From: Sporosarcina sp. FSL K6-1508
GTDB taxonomy: Bacteria > Bacillota > Bacilli > Bacillales_A > Planococcaceae
Direction: 5' to 3'
Assembly: GCF_038007465.1 (NCBI RefSeq)
Contig: NZ_JBBOXF010000001.1
Location: 3,235,001-3,299,000 of the forward strand
Length of the DNA stretch: 64,000 nt
In this document: positions 54,722 to 63,122 of the stretch, in pieces
Layout of the letters: every line of letters starts with the position of its first letter
How positions within the stretch are numbered: the stretch's first letter is position 1
The notes under the pieces: model-generated
The model's input: the letters and a program-made list of their open reading frames with translations, nothing else
The model's database searches: none
Told to the model about the DNA's origin: nothing
Program-made: the position numbers and the translations under genes

Positions 54722-54985
54722 AAAAAACCCGTCCCTATGAAAAGGGACGGGTTTAACCGCGATACCACCCTAATTCTATTGAAAACTTCCGTTTATCAAT
54801 AGCACTTAGTCACGTACAATCATACGCGTTCCTTTTAACGGTAGACACCCGTTCAAGCTTACTGGTTTCAGCTTGATTTCTCAGAGAGGATTTTCACTAA
54901 TGAACTGAACACCGGCTTTCAGCATTTACCGGCTCTCTGGAGGACAGTTACAAAAACTACTTTTTCTCGTCAACGAAATTATATG
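54722..54985 (-). promoter_or_regulatory. T-box leader (isoleucine-type) of ileS
   Basis: Minus-strand leader with T-box core GGGTGGTATCGCGG (complement of 54,757-54,770) and a terminator: 9-bp stem GGGACGGG-type (complement of 54,727-54,754) followed by six T. In stem I the specifier region reads GAAA-ATC-CTCTCT-GAG; ATC (54,889-54,891) is an isoleucine codon. Uncharged tRNA-Ile would allow read-through into ileS, so the gene is induced when isoleucylation fails, as with mupirocin. Confidence 0.9.
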
Positions 54986-55000
54986 CTTTTATTATGAATG

Positions 55001-55030
55001 ATAGTAACATACATCATAATGAGTTGTCAA
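55001..55030 (-). promoter_or_regulatory. promoter of the ileS T-box transcript
   Basis: On the minus strand TTGACA (complement of 55,025-55,030), an 18-bp spacer and TACTAT (complement of 55,001-55,006) precede the T-box. The 250 bp between this promoter and the lipoprotein gene at 55,282 show nothing further. Confidence 0.65.
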
Positions 55031-55281
55031 ACTAATATGAATCCGTTCATCTACATGGCGTCCCCTCTGATCTTGTGGTGATCTATGATATAACTAAATT
55101 AGTAGATAAACTTTTTTATAGCAAAATTAAAAGGACAAGAAATATCCCGGTTCTTACATTTTAGATTATAGTTCATTTCAGCTTAGTTCTATATCTAGTA
55201 ATAAATGCTTCATTCTGCGTCTCTCCAAATGCCAACATTGAGTTATATAGCTTAGTCATACTTGCTTGTAGGTTAATTCAG

Positions 55282-55977
55282 TCATTCGTTAACATCTACA
55301 ACAAATATGTACGAGACTTCACCGTTGGACCATTTTGCGACTACTTCATATATATAGTGGCCGCTCGTTGCTGGAACTGTAAGTTCATTCCCTTCTAACA
55401 TCATCTTTTTTCTTTCATAATCCCATAAATAGACGCTTACATTAGGGCTTTGTTCTATGTCCATATTTAATTTACTATTCGCATCCACAACAATTGCATT
55501 GAAGTTTTCAGCGATTTGCGCTGGAGAAGCAGTATCTGTTTGAACAGTTTGGTTTCCTGTTGTCCATTTGAAGCCCCCCGTTGCCATTTCATAACTGGTT
55601 TCATCAATCTCAACAAATCCATAGGGATAAGGTGGAAATTCATTATTTTTAAAATCAAATTTATGTAATATAAATTGCTCTTCTAAAAGTTTAATCATGA
55701 ATGCTTTGGCATATGCAGGCGATGAAGTGTCAATTCCTCCATCTATCCAAACCTTAACCTCCAGACCTTCTTCATACTTTTTGATATCATCATGAGCAGG
55801 CAATGCCAGCCAAATGAAGCCTGTATCTGGATCATCCACCAAAATACGATTTCCTTCAATATCAATCCCGATAATTATTCCTTTTATCTCAAGCCGTTCT
55901 GCAACTGCCTTTTCCTTTGCATTACAACCGACTAGTGCCAAAAAGCAGATCAATAGTAAGAGTAGATAGTTCTTCAT
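55282..55977 (-). CDS. DUF3221-like lipoprotein
   Basis: A 231-residue lipoprotein: signal peptide MKNYLLLLLICFLALVGC with Cys18 in lipobox LVGC, then a YobA/DUF3221-like beta domain (IKGIIIGIDIEGNRILVDD, about 31-50) and a second domain of unknown fold (about 120-231; ends in IYEVVAKWSNGEVSYIFV). Located at the outer face of the membrane. A secreted sensory or protective role is possible, but nothing in the neighbourhood supports one. Confidence 0.75.
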   Translation of the reverse strand: MKNYLLLLLICFLALVGCNAKEKAVAERLEIKGIIIGIDIEGNRILVDDPDTGFIWLALPAHDDIKKYEEGLEVKVWIDGGIDTSSPAYAKAFMIKLLEEQFILHKFDFKNNEFPPYPYGFVEIDETSYEMATGGFKWTTGNQTVQTDTASPAQIAENFNAIVVDANSKLNMDIEQSPNVSVYLWDYERKKMMLEGNELTVPATSGHYIYEVVAKWSNGEVSYIFVVDVNE

Positions 55978-56122
55978 AAGAATTTATTCCCCCTTTATCT
56001 GATTTGACGGAGACTTTCAATAAAGGTTACTATTGCATGTGATCATTATATATAGCTTTCTATTGTTAGATGAGTAAGTCTCCGATAAAATTAACCTATG
56101 AGAAAAAGTGGAGGTGAGAAAA

Positions 56123-57046
56123 ACGACTAAAAACAGAGAAAGTAGATCGTTTTTTCAATGGATTAATTTCTTTATTCCGTATGCATACACTGCTGGAATA
56201 GCGCTCATAGTAACTTGGATGGTAGCCGCATCCTTACTGATTGGAATAGCGACTATTAAAGAGGATCCAAAGGCTTTCATTCTACAAGAAAAGAACATTG
56301 AGTCTCCCACAGATTCCGTTGCTGGTACAGTAGGTATAGACCCTTCTGTTAACGAAAGTCCTAAAGAGGAAACTGCATTTACAATTATAGTTAAACCTTT
56401 TGTAGAATCCGATTTCAATAAAATTATCTTTCGTGGACTCTTTTTACTGTTTATTTGGATGTTTTTATTTTTAATCATACCTGTTGCATTCAAACGCCTT
56501 AAACGATTCAAGTTCTTAAACTTGGAATTTGAGGTCGATGACATAGAACAGGCTGCAATCGAAACGATTGAAATCAGCGGAACTAAAGCACAACTAATGG
56601 CATATCTAACTGGCGATGATGCTTCAGGAAGGACTTTAGGATTTCTAAATGATTCAGCTATCGATTATAAAGAAGTACTAGAATATTTCCTTTCAGAAAT
56701 TCAAGTAGGATATAAAAAAAATCCCCTGAATGCCACATTTTCATATGAAGTTTACAGTCAATCTGGACCTGAGGACCTAAAAGATCTAATCGAAGAATCT
56801 AAGGAAACTGGGGAATCAGTCGTTAGCAATAAAATCAATGAGGGGAATTTATTCAAGAAAAACTACCTTGTTTTCTATTTTTGTTACAATAATGATGAAT
56901 ATGTCACTGTTATAAACAGCTATACGTATCCGTTTGATATATTCGATAAATATCTTTTTGAACTATTGCATAAAATAGTCAGCAAAAATGTTGAGAATAT
57001 CGAGTATATGGTAGTCTTAACAAACACAAATGGGAATCAAATGTGA
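56123..57046 (+). CDS. two-helix membrane protein without ATG/GTG/TTG start
   Basis: A 307-residue protein with two membrane helices (about 17-43 and 102-122 from this start), an acidic periplasmic-side loop and a C-terminal cytosolic domain (about 140-307). No family recognised. Start: the consensus ribosome site GGAGGTGA is at 56,110-56,117, but the only codon at proper distance is ACG at 56,123, reading ACG-ACT-AAA-AAC. Upstream in-frame GTG codons (56,108; 56,114) overlap the ribosome site, and the first ATG is 37 codons on. Either ACG is used, or a former ATG has mutated. Confidence 0.6.
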   Translation, partial: TTKNRESRSFFQWINFFIPYAYTAGIALIVTWMVAASLLIGIATIKEDPKAFILQEKNIESPTDSVAGTVGIDPSVNESPKEETAFTIIVKPFVESDFNKIIFRGLFLLFIWMFLFLIIPVAFKRLKRFKFLNLEFEVDDIEQAAIETIEISGTKAQLMAYLTGDDASGRTLGFLNDSAIDYKEVLEYFLSEIQVGYKKNPLNATFSYEVYSQSGPEDLKDLIEESKETGESVVSNKINEGNLFKKNYLVFYFCYNNDEYVTVINSYTYPFDIFDKYLFELLHKIVSKNVENIEYMVVLTNTNGNQM

Positions 57047-57053
57047 GTCTATC

Positions 57054-57086
57054 TTGACGAATCGAGTGTATTTCATGTATTATAAT
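57054..57086 (+). promoter_or_regulatory. promoter of the small basic protein gene
   Basis: TTGACG (57,054-57,059) with TATTAT 18 bp downstream (57,078-57,083), overlapping a TATAAT at 57,081-57,086. It overlaps only the stop region of the preceding gene, so the small gene can be transcribed on its own. Confidence 0.6.
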
Positions 57087-57103
57087 AGAAAGGAGTGATT
57101 TAA

Positions 57104-57289
57104 ATGGTCAAAGTCAAAACTCCAATCAATACTAAAAATGTTAAAGATCGTGCCGCAAAAAAATTAAGTAAATTGAATGCCAACCCAGGTACTACAAAGA
57201 CTAGTGATCTAGTTGTAACTGGTAATATGGTAAAACCCATTCACATTAGTAAAACTGACCCATTAGTAAGAAAAATATTAAATAGCTAA
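57104..57289 (+). CDS. small basic hypothetical protein
   Basis: A 61-residue, lysine-rich protein (MVKVKTPINTKNVKDRAAKK...) with no membrane segment and no cysteine. AAAGGAGTGA lies 7 bp upstream, the promoter and terminator are private, and so it is very probably expressed. It could bind nucleic acid, but no family is recognised. Confidence 0.7.
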   Translation: MVKVKTPINTKNVKDRAAKKLSKLNANPGTTKTSDLVVTGNMVKPIHISKTDPLVRKILNS

Positions 57290-57302
57290 CCAATTAGTTA
57301 CT

Positions 57303-57331
57303 CCCGCTATTGCATAAAGCGGGTTTTTTTT
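57303..57331 (+). terminator. terminator of the small basic protein gene
   Basis: CCCGCT pairs with AGCGGG across a 9-base loop, followed by eight T residues. It overlaps the 3' end of the convergent frame at 57,307. Confidence 0.85.
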
Positions 57332-57699
57332 GTATTTAACCGTAAGCTTGTTGAATGTCTTTTGGCTAGTTCTTGCATAATCGGCGAAGCTCCTACTAAA
57401 TCAGCTGGTTGTTTAACCGGTAGATGTCCGAGATTTATTTCACTTATGCTTTTAAATTCCCCCCCATTTAAATACCTTTCATAGATCTCAACAATCTTCA
57501 TACGTGTTACCTCACTTTCTAAGCAATATGTGCGTATCGTAGTATATTCAATATGGTTCATTTGCTCTTCAAATAAACAAAAAGTGATTGTTTTCAAAGG
57601 AATTCCCCTTGAATCAATCACTTTTTCGTCTAGCCAATAATGTCCTGCCGTTAGTATCTCTCTACAATATGTAGAAAATAGGATTACCTTAATATTCAT
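57307..57699 (-). CDS. hypothetical protein
   Basis: A 130-residue soluble protein with no recognised domain. The middle (YERYLNGGEFKSISEINLGH) and the tail (PADLVGASPIMQELAKRHS) look like real protein, but the ribosome site is weak (CAGGGA immediately before the ATG). It begins 22 bp after the GNAT gene on the same strand and may be cotranscribed with it. Its 3' end runs into the terminator of the opposite strand. Moderate doubt that it is a gene. Confidence 0.45.
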   Translation of the reverse strand: MNIKVILFSTYCREILTAGHYWLDEKVIDSRGIPLKTITFCLFEEQMNHIEYTTIRTYCLESEVTRMKIVEIYERYLNGGEFKSISEINLGHLPVKQPADLVGASPIMQELAKRHSTSLRLNTKKTRFMQ

Positions 57700-57720
57700 T
57701 CCCTGGCAGATAGTTATCCA

Positions 57721-58266
57721 TCACTTCTTTTTCCAATCCTCAGCAAGCATGGCATATACAATATGATCCACGTAATGATCATAAAGCCATTCAGCTTGGC
57801 GAATACGCCCTTCTTCTGTGAAATCCAATCTCTCCGGAATCGCCCTACTCTTCTTGTTTTCTACAGCCGCACGTATTTCCACACGGTTTAAACCTAGCTC
57901 AACAATCGCATGGTTCACAAAAGCCTTAACCGATTGAGTCATTAATCCCGAGCCTTCAAAGCCTTTACCTAACCAGTACCCTAAACTTGTCGATTTATTG
58001 TTCCAATCAATTTTGTGAAACCCGATGACACCTGCAATCTTTCCTTCATACCAAATGCCTGCCTGAAATCCATTATGATCACCAAATTGTTTCATTGTTG
58101 CTGTTATAAATGCCGCTGTATCCGCCGAGGATTTAGTTTGATCAATGAATGGCAGCCACTCTCTTAAACTTTCTCTTGACTGATCGGTCAGCCTAAATAA
58201 TTGTTCTGCATCATGTAGATTTAGCATTTTTAACTTTGTCTTTTCATCAATTTCATAAGTAAACAT
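57721..58266 (-). CDS. GNAT N-acetyltransferase, YdaF/RimL-like
   Basis: A 181-residue acetyltransferase similar to B. subtilis YdaF: MFTYEIDEKTKLKMLN at the start, acetyl-CoA loop YWLGKGFEGSGLMT (about 109-122), and KKSRAIPERLDFTEEGRIR near the C-terminus. It probably acetylates a protein N-terminus or a small amine. The ATG at 58,266 is 6 bp after AGGAGTGA; the GTG at 58,275 overlaps that site. Confidence 0.9.
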   Translation of the reverse strand: MFTYEIDEKTKLKMLNLHDAEQLFRLTDQSRESLREWLPFIDQTKSSADTAAFITATMKQFGDHNGFQAGIWYEGKIAGVIGFHKIDWNNKSTSLGYWLGKGFEGSGLMTQSVKAFVNHAIVELGLNRVEIRAAVENKKSRAIPERLDFTEEGRIRQAEWLYDHYVDHIVYAMLAEDWKKK

Positions 58267-58333
58267 ATAAATCACTCCTTTAATTAAAGTACTAGTTTAC
58301 ATAATAATAATATCGGTGTAATTAAGTTAATAG

Positions 58334-59317
58334 TCATTCCGCTTGCTCATCTCTTCTAAATTTCTCCTGTATTGCCTTTTCTACATATTCACTCATTGAT
58401 ATGTCCTTTTCATTAGAGAGACCCTGTAATGTATCCAGTAGGTTATTTGGCAAATCAAATGTTGTGCGTCTGTAACCACTTATCAGCGTCCACTTACCTT
58501 CTTCCATCACAATATCTCCTAGTTCTAAAAACGTCTTGATAATGTTCTCTGTAAGTGTTTCCGGAACTGATATAGACAATCCAACATCACCACTTTTTAT
58601 CGACAGAGCCATGTGTGTCTCCTGCTCACGTAAGCGGATGTTTTCAATCCCCCACACTTGGTAGACGAAATCCAGGAACTCAAATGACTCATGTAAATCT
58701 TTCGGTAGTAAGAAGTCCGTATACCCGCGTACTCTTCTATTTGGTTGATGAATTGAATACGCAGCCTTATATTGATAGACGTGCATGCCATCGATGAATG
58801 GAATCCAGGTCCGTGATTGCAAATAGAACCCCCATTCCTGATGCTCGTTACGCAGCACTCGTAGATCTTGTCCCTGCTGCGTACGAAAACACTGATAAAG
58901 TGCAACGTCGAGTTTCGCGTCATAAAATTCAACCCGAGTACCCCGCGAAGAGGCAGTCCGTTCAATTTCATGTTGGATCCATGCCGCGGTTTCATCTGGA
59001 ATGGAATAGATTGTACGTTCATCTCCAACGGGCAATTCGTCCACAGGCAGCTCGGTCTCACGAATTAAGGCATAGATACGTTGCGTTGTCACACCCAATT
59101 GCTTCGCAAGTTCGGAAGGCCTCAACCCTGTTGGTTGATGTCGTTTTCTTTCCTCTGCAAGTGCATCCACTTCCTTTTTTTCATACCTAGCTTCACGTAT
59201 TAAACGATATGGATCTTCTATTTTAATGATTTTCTTTTGTTTTGCATAATGATAGACAGTAGCCTTCGAAATGCCAAGTAGATCTGCTACCTCTTGTCTG
59301 GTGTACCACTCGTTCAA
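58334..59317 (-). CDS. multi-HTH DNA-binding protein next to a recombinase
   Basis: A 327-residue protein. Two helix-turn-helix units: RQEVADLLGISKATVYHYAK (about 7-26) and RPSELAKQLGVTTQRIYALI (about 66-85). A central domain of unknown fold follows, and the C-terminus (RTTFDLPNNLLDTLQGLSNE, SEYVEKAIQEKF) looks like a ribbon-helix-helix. TTG start 6 bp after AGGAGCGA. Divergent from the tyrosine recombinase, with repeated AGCT sites in between. A regulator, or a plasmid-style partition/maintenance protein, is plausible. Confidence 0.75.
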   Translation of the reverse strand: MNEWYTRQEVADLLGISKATVYHYAKQKKIIKIEDPYRLIREARYEKKEVDALAEERKRHQPTGLRPSELAKQLGVTTQRIYALIRETELPVDELPVGDERTIYSIPDETAAWIQHEIERTASSRGTRVEFYDAKLDVALYQCFRTQQGQDLRVLRNEHQEWGFYLQSRTWIPFIDGMHVYQYKAAYSIHQPNRRVRGYTDFLLPKDLHESFEFLDFVYQVWGIENIRLREQETHMALSIKSGDVGLSISVPETLTENIIKTFLELGDIVMEEGKWTLISGYRRTTFDLPNNLLDTLQGLSNEKDISMSEYVEKAIQEKFRRDEQAE

Positions 59318-59387
59318 TTAAATCGCTCCTGTCTTTTACCTATTCATTTTACGAATAATAACGCAATTTGATTACTCTCTTTGAAAA

Positions 59388-59433
59388 TAGCTATCTCATT
59401 CAGCTAGATACAGCTATTTAATTTGAATAGCTA
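59388..59433. promoter_or_regulatory. cluster of AGCT-centred sites between HTH gene and recombinase
   Basis: Four AGCT-centred sites within 46 bp (AATAGCTAT at 59,386; CAGCTAG at 59,401; AGCTATT at 59,412; AATAGCT at 59,426). The last two form the dyad AGCTATT-N7-AATAGCT. They lie 70-115 bp upstream of the HTH protein's start and are candidate binding sites for it. The other 300 bp to the recombinase are extremely A+T-rich (59,434-59,744) with no gene. Confidence 0.5.
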
Positions 59434-59744
59434 AATTATATATGAATTATATGATATTTATAAAATAAAAAAATAGATTAGATAAACTAGTTATATTTAG
59501 AATCTATTTATAATTATTATATAATGTATAAAATTAAATAGCAATAACACTACATATTAGAATAGAATTGTTATAAAATAGAAAAGAACTTAATATAAAC
59601 AAAGGGATAGTTTTTTTATGTTTCATTGAAGTTATGGTAAACTGGATGAGTAAATTGAAATTAAATAAGTCTATATAATTATGGATTGTATTTAGAAATA
59701 ATATAGCCTATAAGTAGTAGGATTTTGAAAAAGGTGGGTTTGTT

Positions 59745-60893
59745 TTGACATTTTTAGTTTCGAAAAACAAGCAATTTCAAATAGTAGATATAAAAAAAGA
59801 ATTAAGAAACATCTCTACACTTCCAGCTCTTCAAAACAGTTTAGATGAGGCGGAGAAAAACGGTCAACTCGCTTTTCATGATTTTACAGACACTGAGATA
59901 ATGAAATGGTTTTTGCATAGACGGAAATATTTAATTGAACGTAATGAACGTTCTGAAAAAACGGTGCGGGAGTATGAACGGGAGTTGCTACTCTTTATTC
60001 GACAGATTCTGGAACACGCTATCGAAATTGATGTAGATGTAGACTATATAATAGAAGGTTCTCTGTTTAAATCTCTCCAATCACGTCATTTACGGAGATA
60101 TCAGGAGTGGTTATCTACCGAAAGTCCATATGTAGTCAGCAAAGGCCCTTACTCACCAGCAACACTTGAACGCAAAACTACTATAATCAAGGCATTCTTT
60201 GTGTTTTTGCATAAGGTGGGCTATATCCAACAACCCATTCACGAAGGTTTACGGATTGCTTCTGTCCGAAAAGACGATCGGCCGAATCGAGATTTAGGTC
60301 CTATCGACGTTATTACAATTCTCGATACGTTTAAGGACATTAACCATCCCATTATGTTCGGTATTGTTCACGTACTCACAACAACAGGCATGCGGAATGA
60401 AGAATTTTGCCGGCTACAGGTGAAAGATTTAAAAATAGATGTCATACAAGGTGGTTATTATCTTGATGTACTCGGGAAAGGTAACAAAAGGCGACACATA
60501 CCGCTAAAAGATAAGGTTGTCACCAGTATCCGTCAGTTTCGGATAGCACGAGGATTACCAATTATTGAACATGCTCAATTAGATACGCCACTTTTCACAA
60601 CAAATTCAGGGCGTGCTTTCTCGCCTTCGTACTTGTCGCAGTATGTAAGCAAACAAATAATGGGTACTATTCAACTGAAGCTATCAGACCAATCTCTTAA
60701 AATCACACCGCACGTATTCCGCCATGCCTTTGCAATTATCTCCAAGCTGAATGGTGTCGATATTTATGATATTATGCGTTCGCTCGGACACGAGAAGATT
60801 GAAACGACCATGATATATTTAGAGAAGATTTTCGAGAAAGAACGACATGCGATTCATGCGTGGAAATCGGATCAATTCGGAGAATATATCTGA
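59745..60893 (+). CDS. tyrosine recombinase (integrase)
   Basis: A 382-residue phage-integrase-family recombinase. An N-terminal SAM-like core-binding domain (about 48-170; SEKTVREYERELLLFIRQIL) precedes the catalytic domain with R217 (TTGMRNEEF), Lys in GKGNKRRH, H323-xx-R326 (HVFRHAF), H349 (LGHEKIETT) and nucleophile Y358. TTG start after AAGGTGG. It may move or resolve the surrounding accessory region; no att site was identified. Also possible: a Xer-like or integron-type recombinase working on small inverted repeats. Confidence 0.92.
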   Translation: MTFLVSKNKQFQIVDIKKELRNISTLPALQNSLDEAEKNGQLAFHDFTDTEIMKWFLHRRKYLIERNERSEKTVREYERELLLFIRQILEHAIEIDVDVDYIIEGSLFKSLQSRHLRRYQEWLSTESPYVVSKGPYSPATLERKTTIIKAFFVFLHKVGYIQQPIHEGLRIASVRKDDRPNRDLGPIDVITILDTFKDINHPIMFGIVHVLTTTGMRNEEFCRLQVKDLKIDVIQGGYYLDVLGKGNKRRHIPLKDKVVTSIRQFRIARGLPIIEHAQLDTPLFTTNSGRAFSPSYLSQYVSKQIMGTIQLKLSDQSLKITPHVFRHAFAIISKLNGVDIYDIMRSLGHEKIETTMIYLEKIFEKERHAIHAWKSDQFGEYI

Positions 60894-61858
60894 TTGCATT
60901 AAAAATATCCTCACGTAATTTGTCCAAAACCATAGCATTGGAGCTATTGCGTCGGGGTATTGTTGATTTGTGATTACGGCCATAGGTATGTTCAACATCT
61001 ACCATGTTTTCACCAGCAATTGCCCCAAGACTTACCACTCGTTGCCAATGAATTTACCAATGGGGTAACGTCAAAAAAGTTCGAATTTACAACATTAAGG
61101 ATTTTGAAAGATAAAAAAACCTAACTTTCCATATCTTAAATAAGGAATTAGACTTATAATCTTCAACAATTGCCCTCCCGTTAGTTGAACAAGCTGGTTT
61201 GTAAAAATGCTATTTATACCTAACGTCTCTAAGTATCCAAGACATTTCAATTCACTTTTTCTATTTGTGCTGTATAGAAAATTGTAATGTAAAGGAAAGT
61301 AATACTATTAATGTTGTTTTTTAATTTAGGTAGAAAAATTGGCTTAACGCAAATTCACAAAAATAATTTTCCATCTCGTCCTTGTTTAAATACAATAATT
61401 CCATTAGTGAAATACACTTGGCAAGAAGAATATCTGTGCCTTCTGATTGTTCGAAATGTATTCCTTTTTTGATATGTAGATATTGACCATAATCCTATTT
61501 CGCTTCATTTTCACGATATCCCGTATAAACACTTCAGCGCAGAAATGATCATTGAACTCAACGAATCCATCGCTCTGGACAGGCATAAACGCAATGATTA
61601 TGGGAAGAATGATGATAATGGGCCGCCCCGCGAGGGAGAAACTTCAGAAGAAGAATCAATGCCTTCAAATTCATCGGATTCCGTGGAACGCGTGAACCAT
61701 GGAAAACTTCTTTTTTTCAGCAGACTACCAGAAAGAATTGCGTAATTGGGTTGTTCAGCAGCCCCTATGTAACATGAATTTATCAGATTGATAAACATGT
61801 CCCTTGCTTACGCAAAAAAAGAATAAAACTACGCAATAGATTACAAAGGAGTAGTAAT
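60894..61858. other. 960-bp gap with gene relics
   Basis: No intact gene. Minus strand 60,930-61,030 gives a protein-like piece (ENMVDVEHTYGRNHKSTIPR) without a ribosome site. Plus strand 61,473-61,745 is open and protein-like (YVDIDHNPISLHFHDIPYKH ... ALDRHKRND) but starts without a usable initiation codon upstream. Both could be remains of lost genes. The right side carries AAAGGAG for the next gene. Confidence 0.4.
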
Positions 61859-62206
61859 ATGATTTCATTTATTTTAACCTTAAAGAGATTAATGTCAGCG
61901 ATCGTTAAAATTATTAAAGAACCTATTTTCAAATCACTTATTGCAACACTATCAATTATCTTATTGTCAGGTACGCTGTTTTATAAGGGTGCTGAAGGAT
62001 GGTCATTACTCGATTCATTCTATTTTGCATTCGTAAGCCTTATCCCAACGAGTGTTAATACAGGGTTAATACCCCAAGCAGATTTAAGTAAATGGTTTAC
62101 CATTATTTACCTCGTTGTCGGCGTTGGCGTAATGTTTATGTTATTGATTATCATTGGCCGAGCTGTAGTAAACATTGAGAAAAAAGAAGAAAATAAAAAT
62201 CCATAA
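61859..62206 (+). CDS. two-helix ion-channel-like membrane protein without K+ filter
   Basis: A 115-residue protein with the outline of a 2TM potassium channel: membrane helix 1 (about 23-40), GWSLLDSFYFAFVSL pore helix, and helix 2 (about 83-104). Where K+ channels have TVGYGD, this one reads PTSVNTGLIPQ, so the selectivity filter is absent. AAAGGAGTAG precedes the ATG. It may conduct another ion or act as a subunit or sensor. Cytosolic C-terminal tail is short and charged. Confidence 0.7.
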   Translation: MISFILTLKRLMSAIVKIIKEPIFKSLIATLSIILLSGTLFYKGAEGWSLLDSFYFAFVSLIPTSVNTGLIPQADLSKWFTIIYLVVGVGVMFMLLIIIGRAVVNIEKKEENKNP

Positions 62207-63122
62207 GAAAATGAAGTAACTTCCAGTAAACTCTAAAATAATTAAAAACTTATTTAATGAAAAGCAATTTCAAAATGAAATGCTTAATTGGTACCTATAT
62301 CTGCTTTTGGAGTAGCTGAATACCCCCGAACATTTAAGTTATATGATTCGGAAGGCTGAAGACTCTTTTGTACCTTTATTAAACAAAAGGGCGCGTTTGT
62401 TGAAGATCTTTTATTAGTAACTTATTAAATAAAAGCGGACTGATGGAAGCACTCCGAAAAAAGTTCAACGCCTAGTCCTGGGACTAGAGTAAAGCAATAG
62501 GATGGGTTGAAGTTTTAGGTGAGAAAATGAAGGGACTGTTGTTTTGAAAGAAAAGGAAGTCTGTGCATCTTACGAAGGTTATTTTTGGGAGCGTCAAGGG
62601 AGTTATGAAAAAATTGAATAAGATACAGTTTATGAATGTAAAAAGATGCCTTAGGTGACAATCAAGAAGTATTAGAAACAAACAACACTAGGATCTCATT
62701 GATCTGCTAATATGAACGAGGAACAACTATGAAATGATAATACATATTTTTTATGAAGACACTTTCTCATAAAGAAAGTGTCTTTGCTATTGAGCAGCTA
62801 TAAGAGTCAGAACGTAAATACTGCAAATAGCGTACTTATCACATTTCCTTCCTCTGAGAGACATACTACAGTGAGTATCAAATCAACTTCTCGACCTACC
62901 ATCCACCTAATCGCTATATAGACTAAATTTACAGATTAGATACTCCGATATATCTGCATTTACGAATAGCTAATTTCCCCTAAGAAGCATACATGCAAGT
63001 ATTTAGAAACTTCCTTCAAGTTTTTATTTGTCCCTTATTTCTTGGTCAGGTTGCTGTGATTGCATTGGCATAGAATATTTCACAAAAGGAATAATCCACC
63101 CTTGAGTTTGGGGATGGTCCTT
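62207..63122. other. 900-bp gap with one hairpin
   Basis: No supported gene on either strand. A hairpin at 62,756-62,785 (AAGACACTTTCT / AGAAAGTGTCTT, 5-base loop) with T residues on both sides is terminator-like. An imperfect stem at 63,080-63,124 (CCACCC...GGGGATGG with AAAGGA/TCCTTT) ends the minus-strand DUF4184 gene. Short protein-like pieces on the plus strand at 62,505-62,660 are too broken to name. Confidence 0.45.

Noticed and set aside
54679..54768. 30-codon N-terminal extension of ileS
   Set aside because: The extension is encoded by the T-box antiterminator/terminator region; GGAG before ATG 54,678 gives a better start.
58798..59190. 130-codon plus-strand frame within the multi-HTH gene
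   Set aside because: Antisense shadow of a gene with clear HTH motifs and its own ribosome site.
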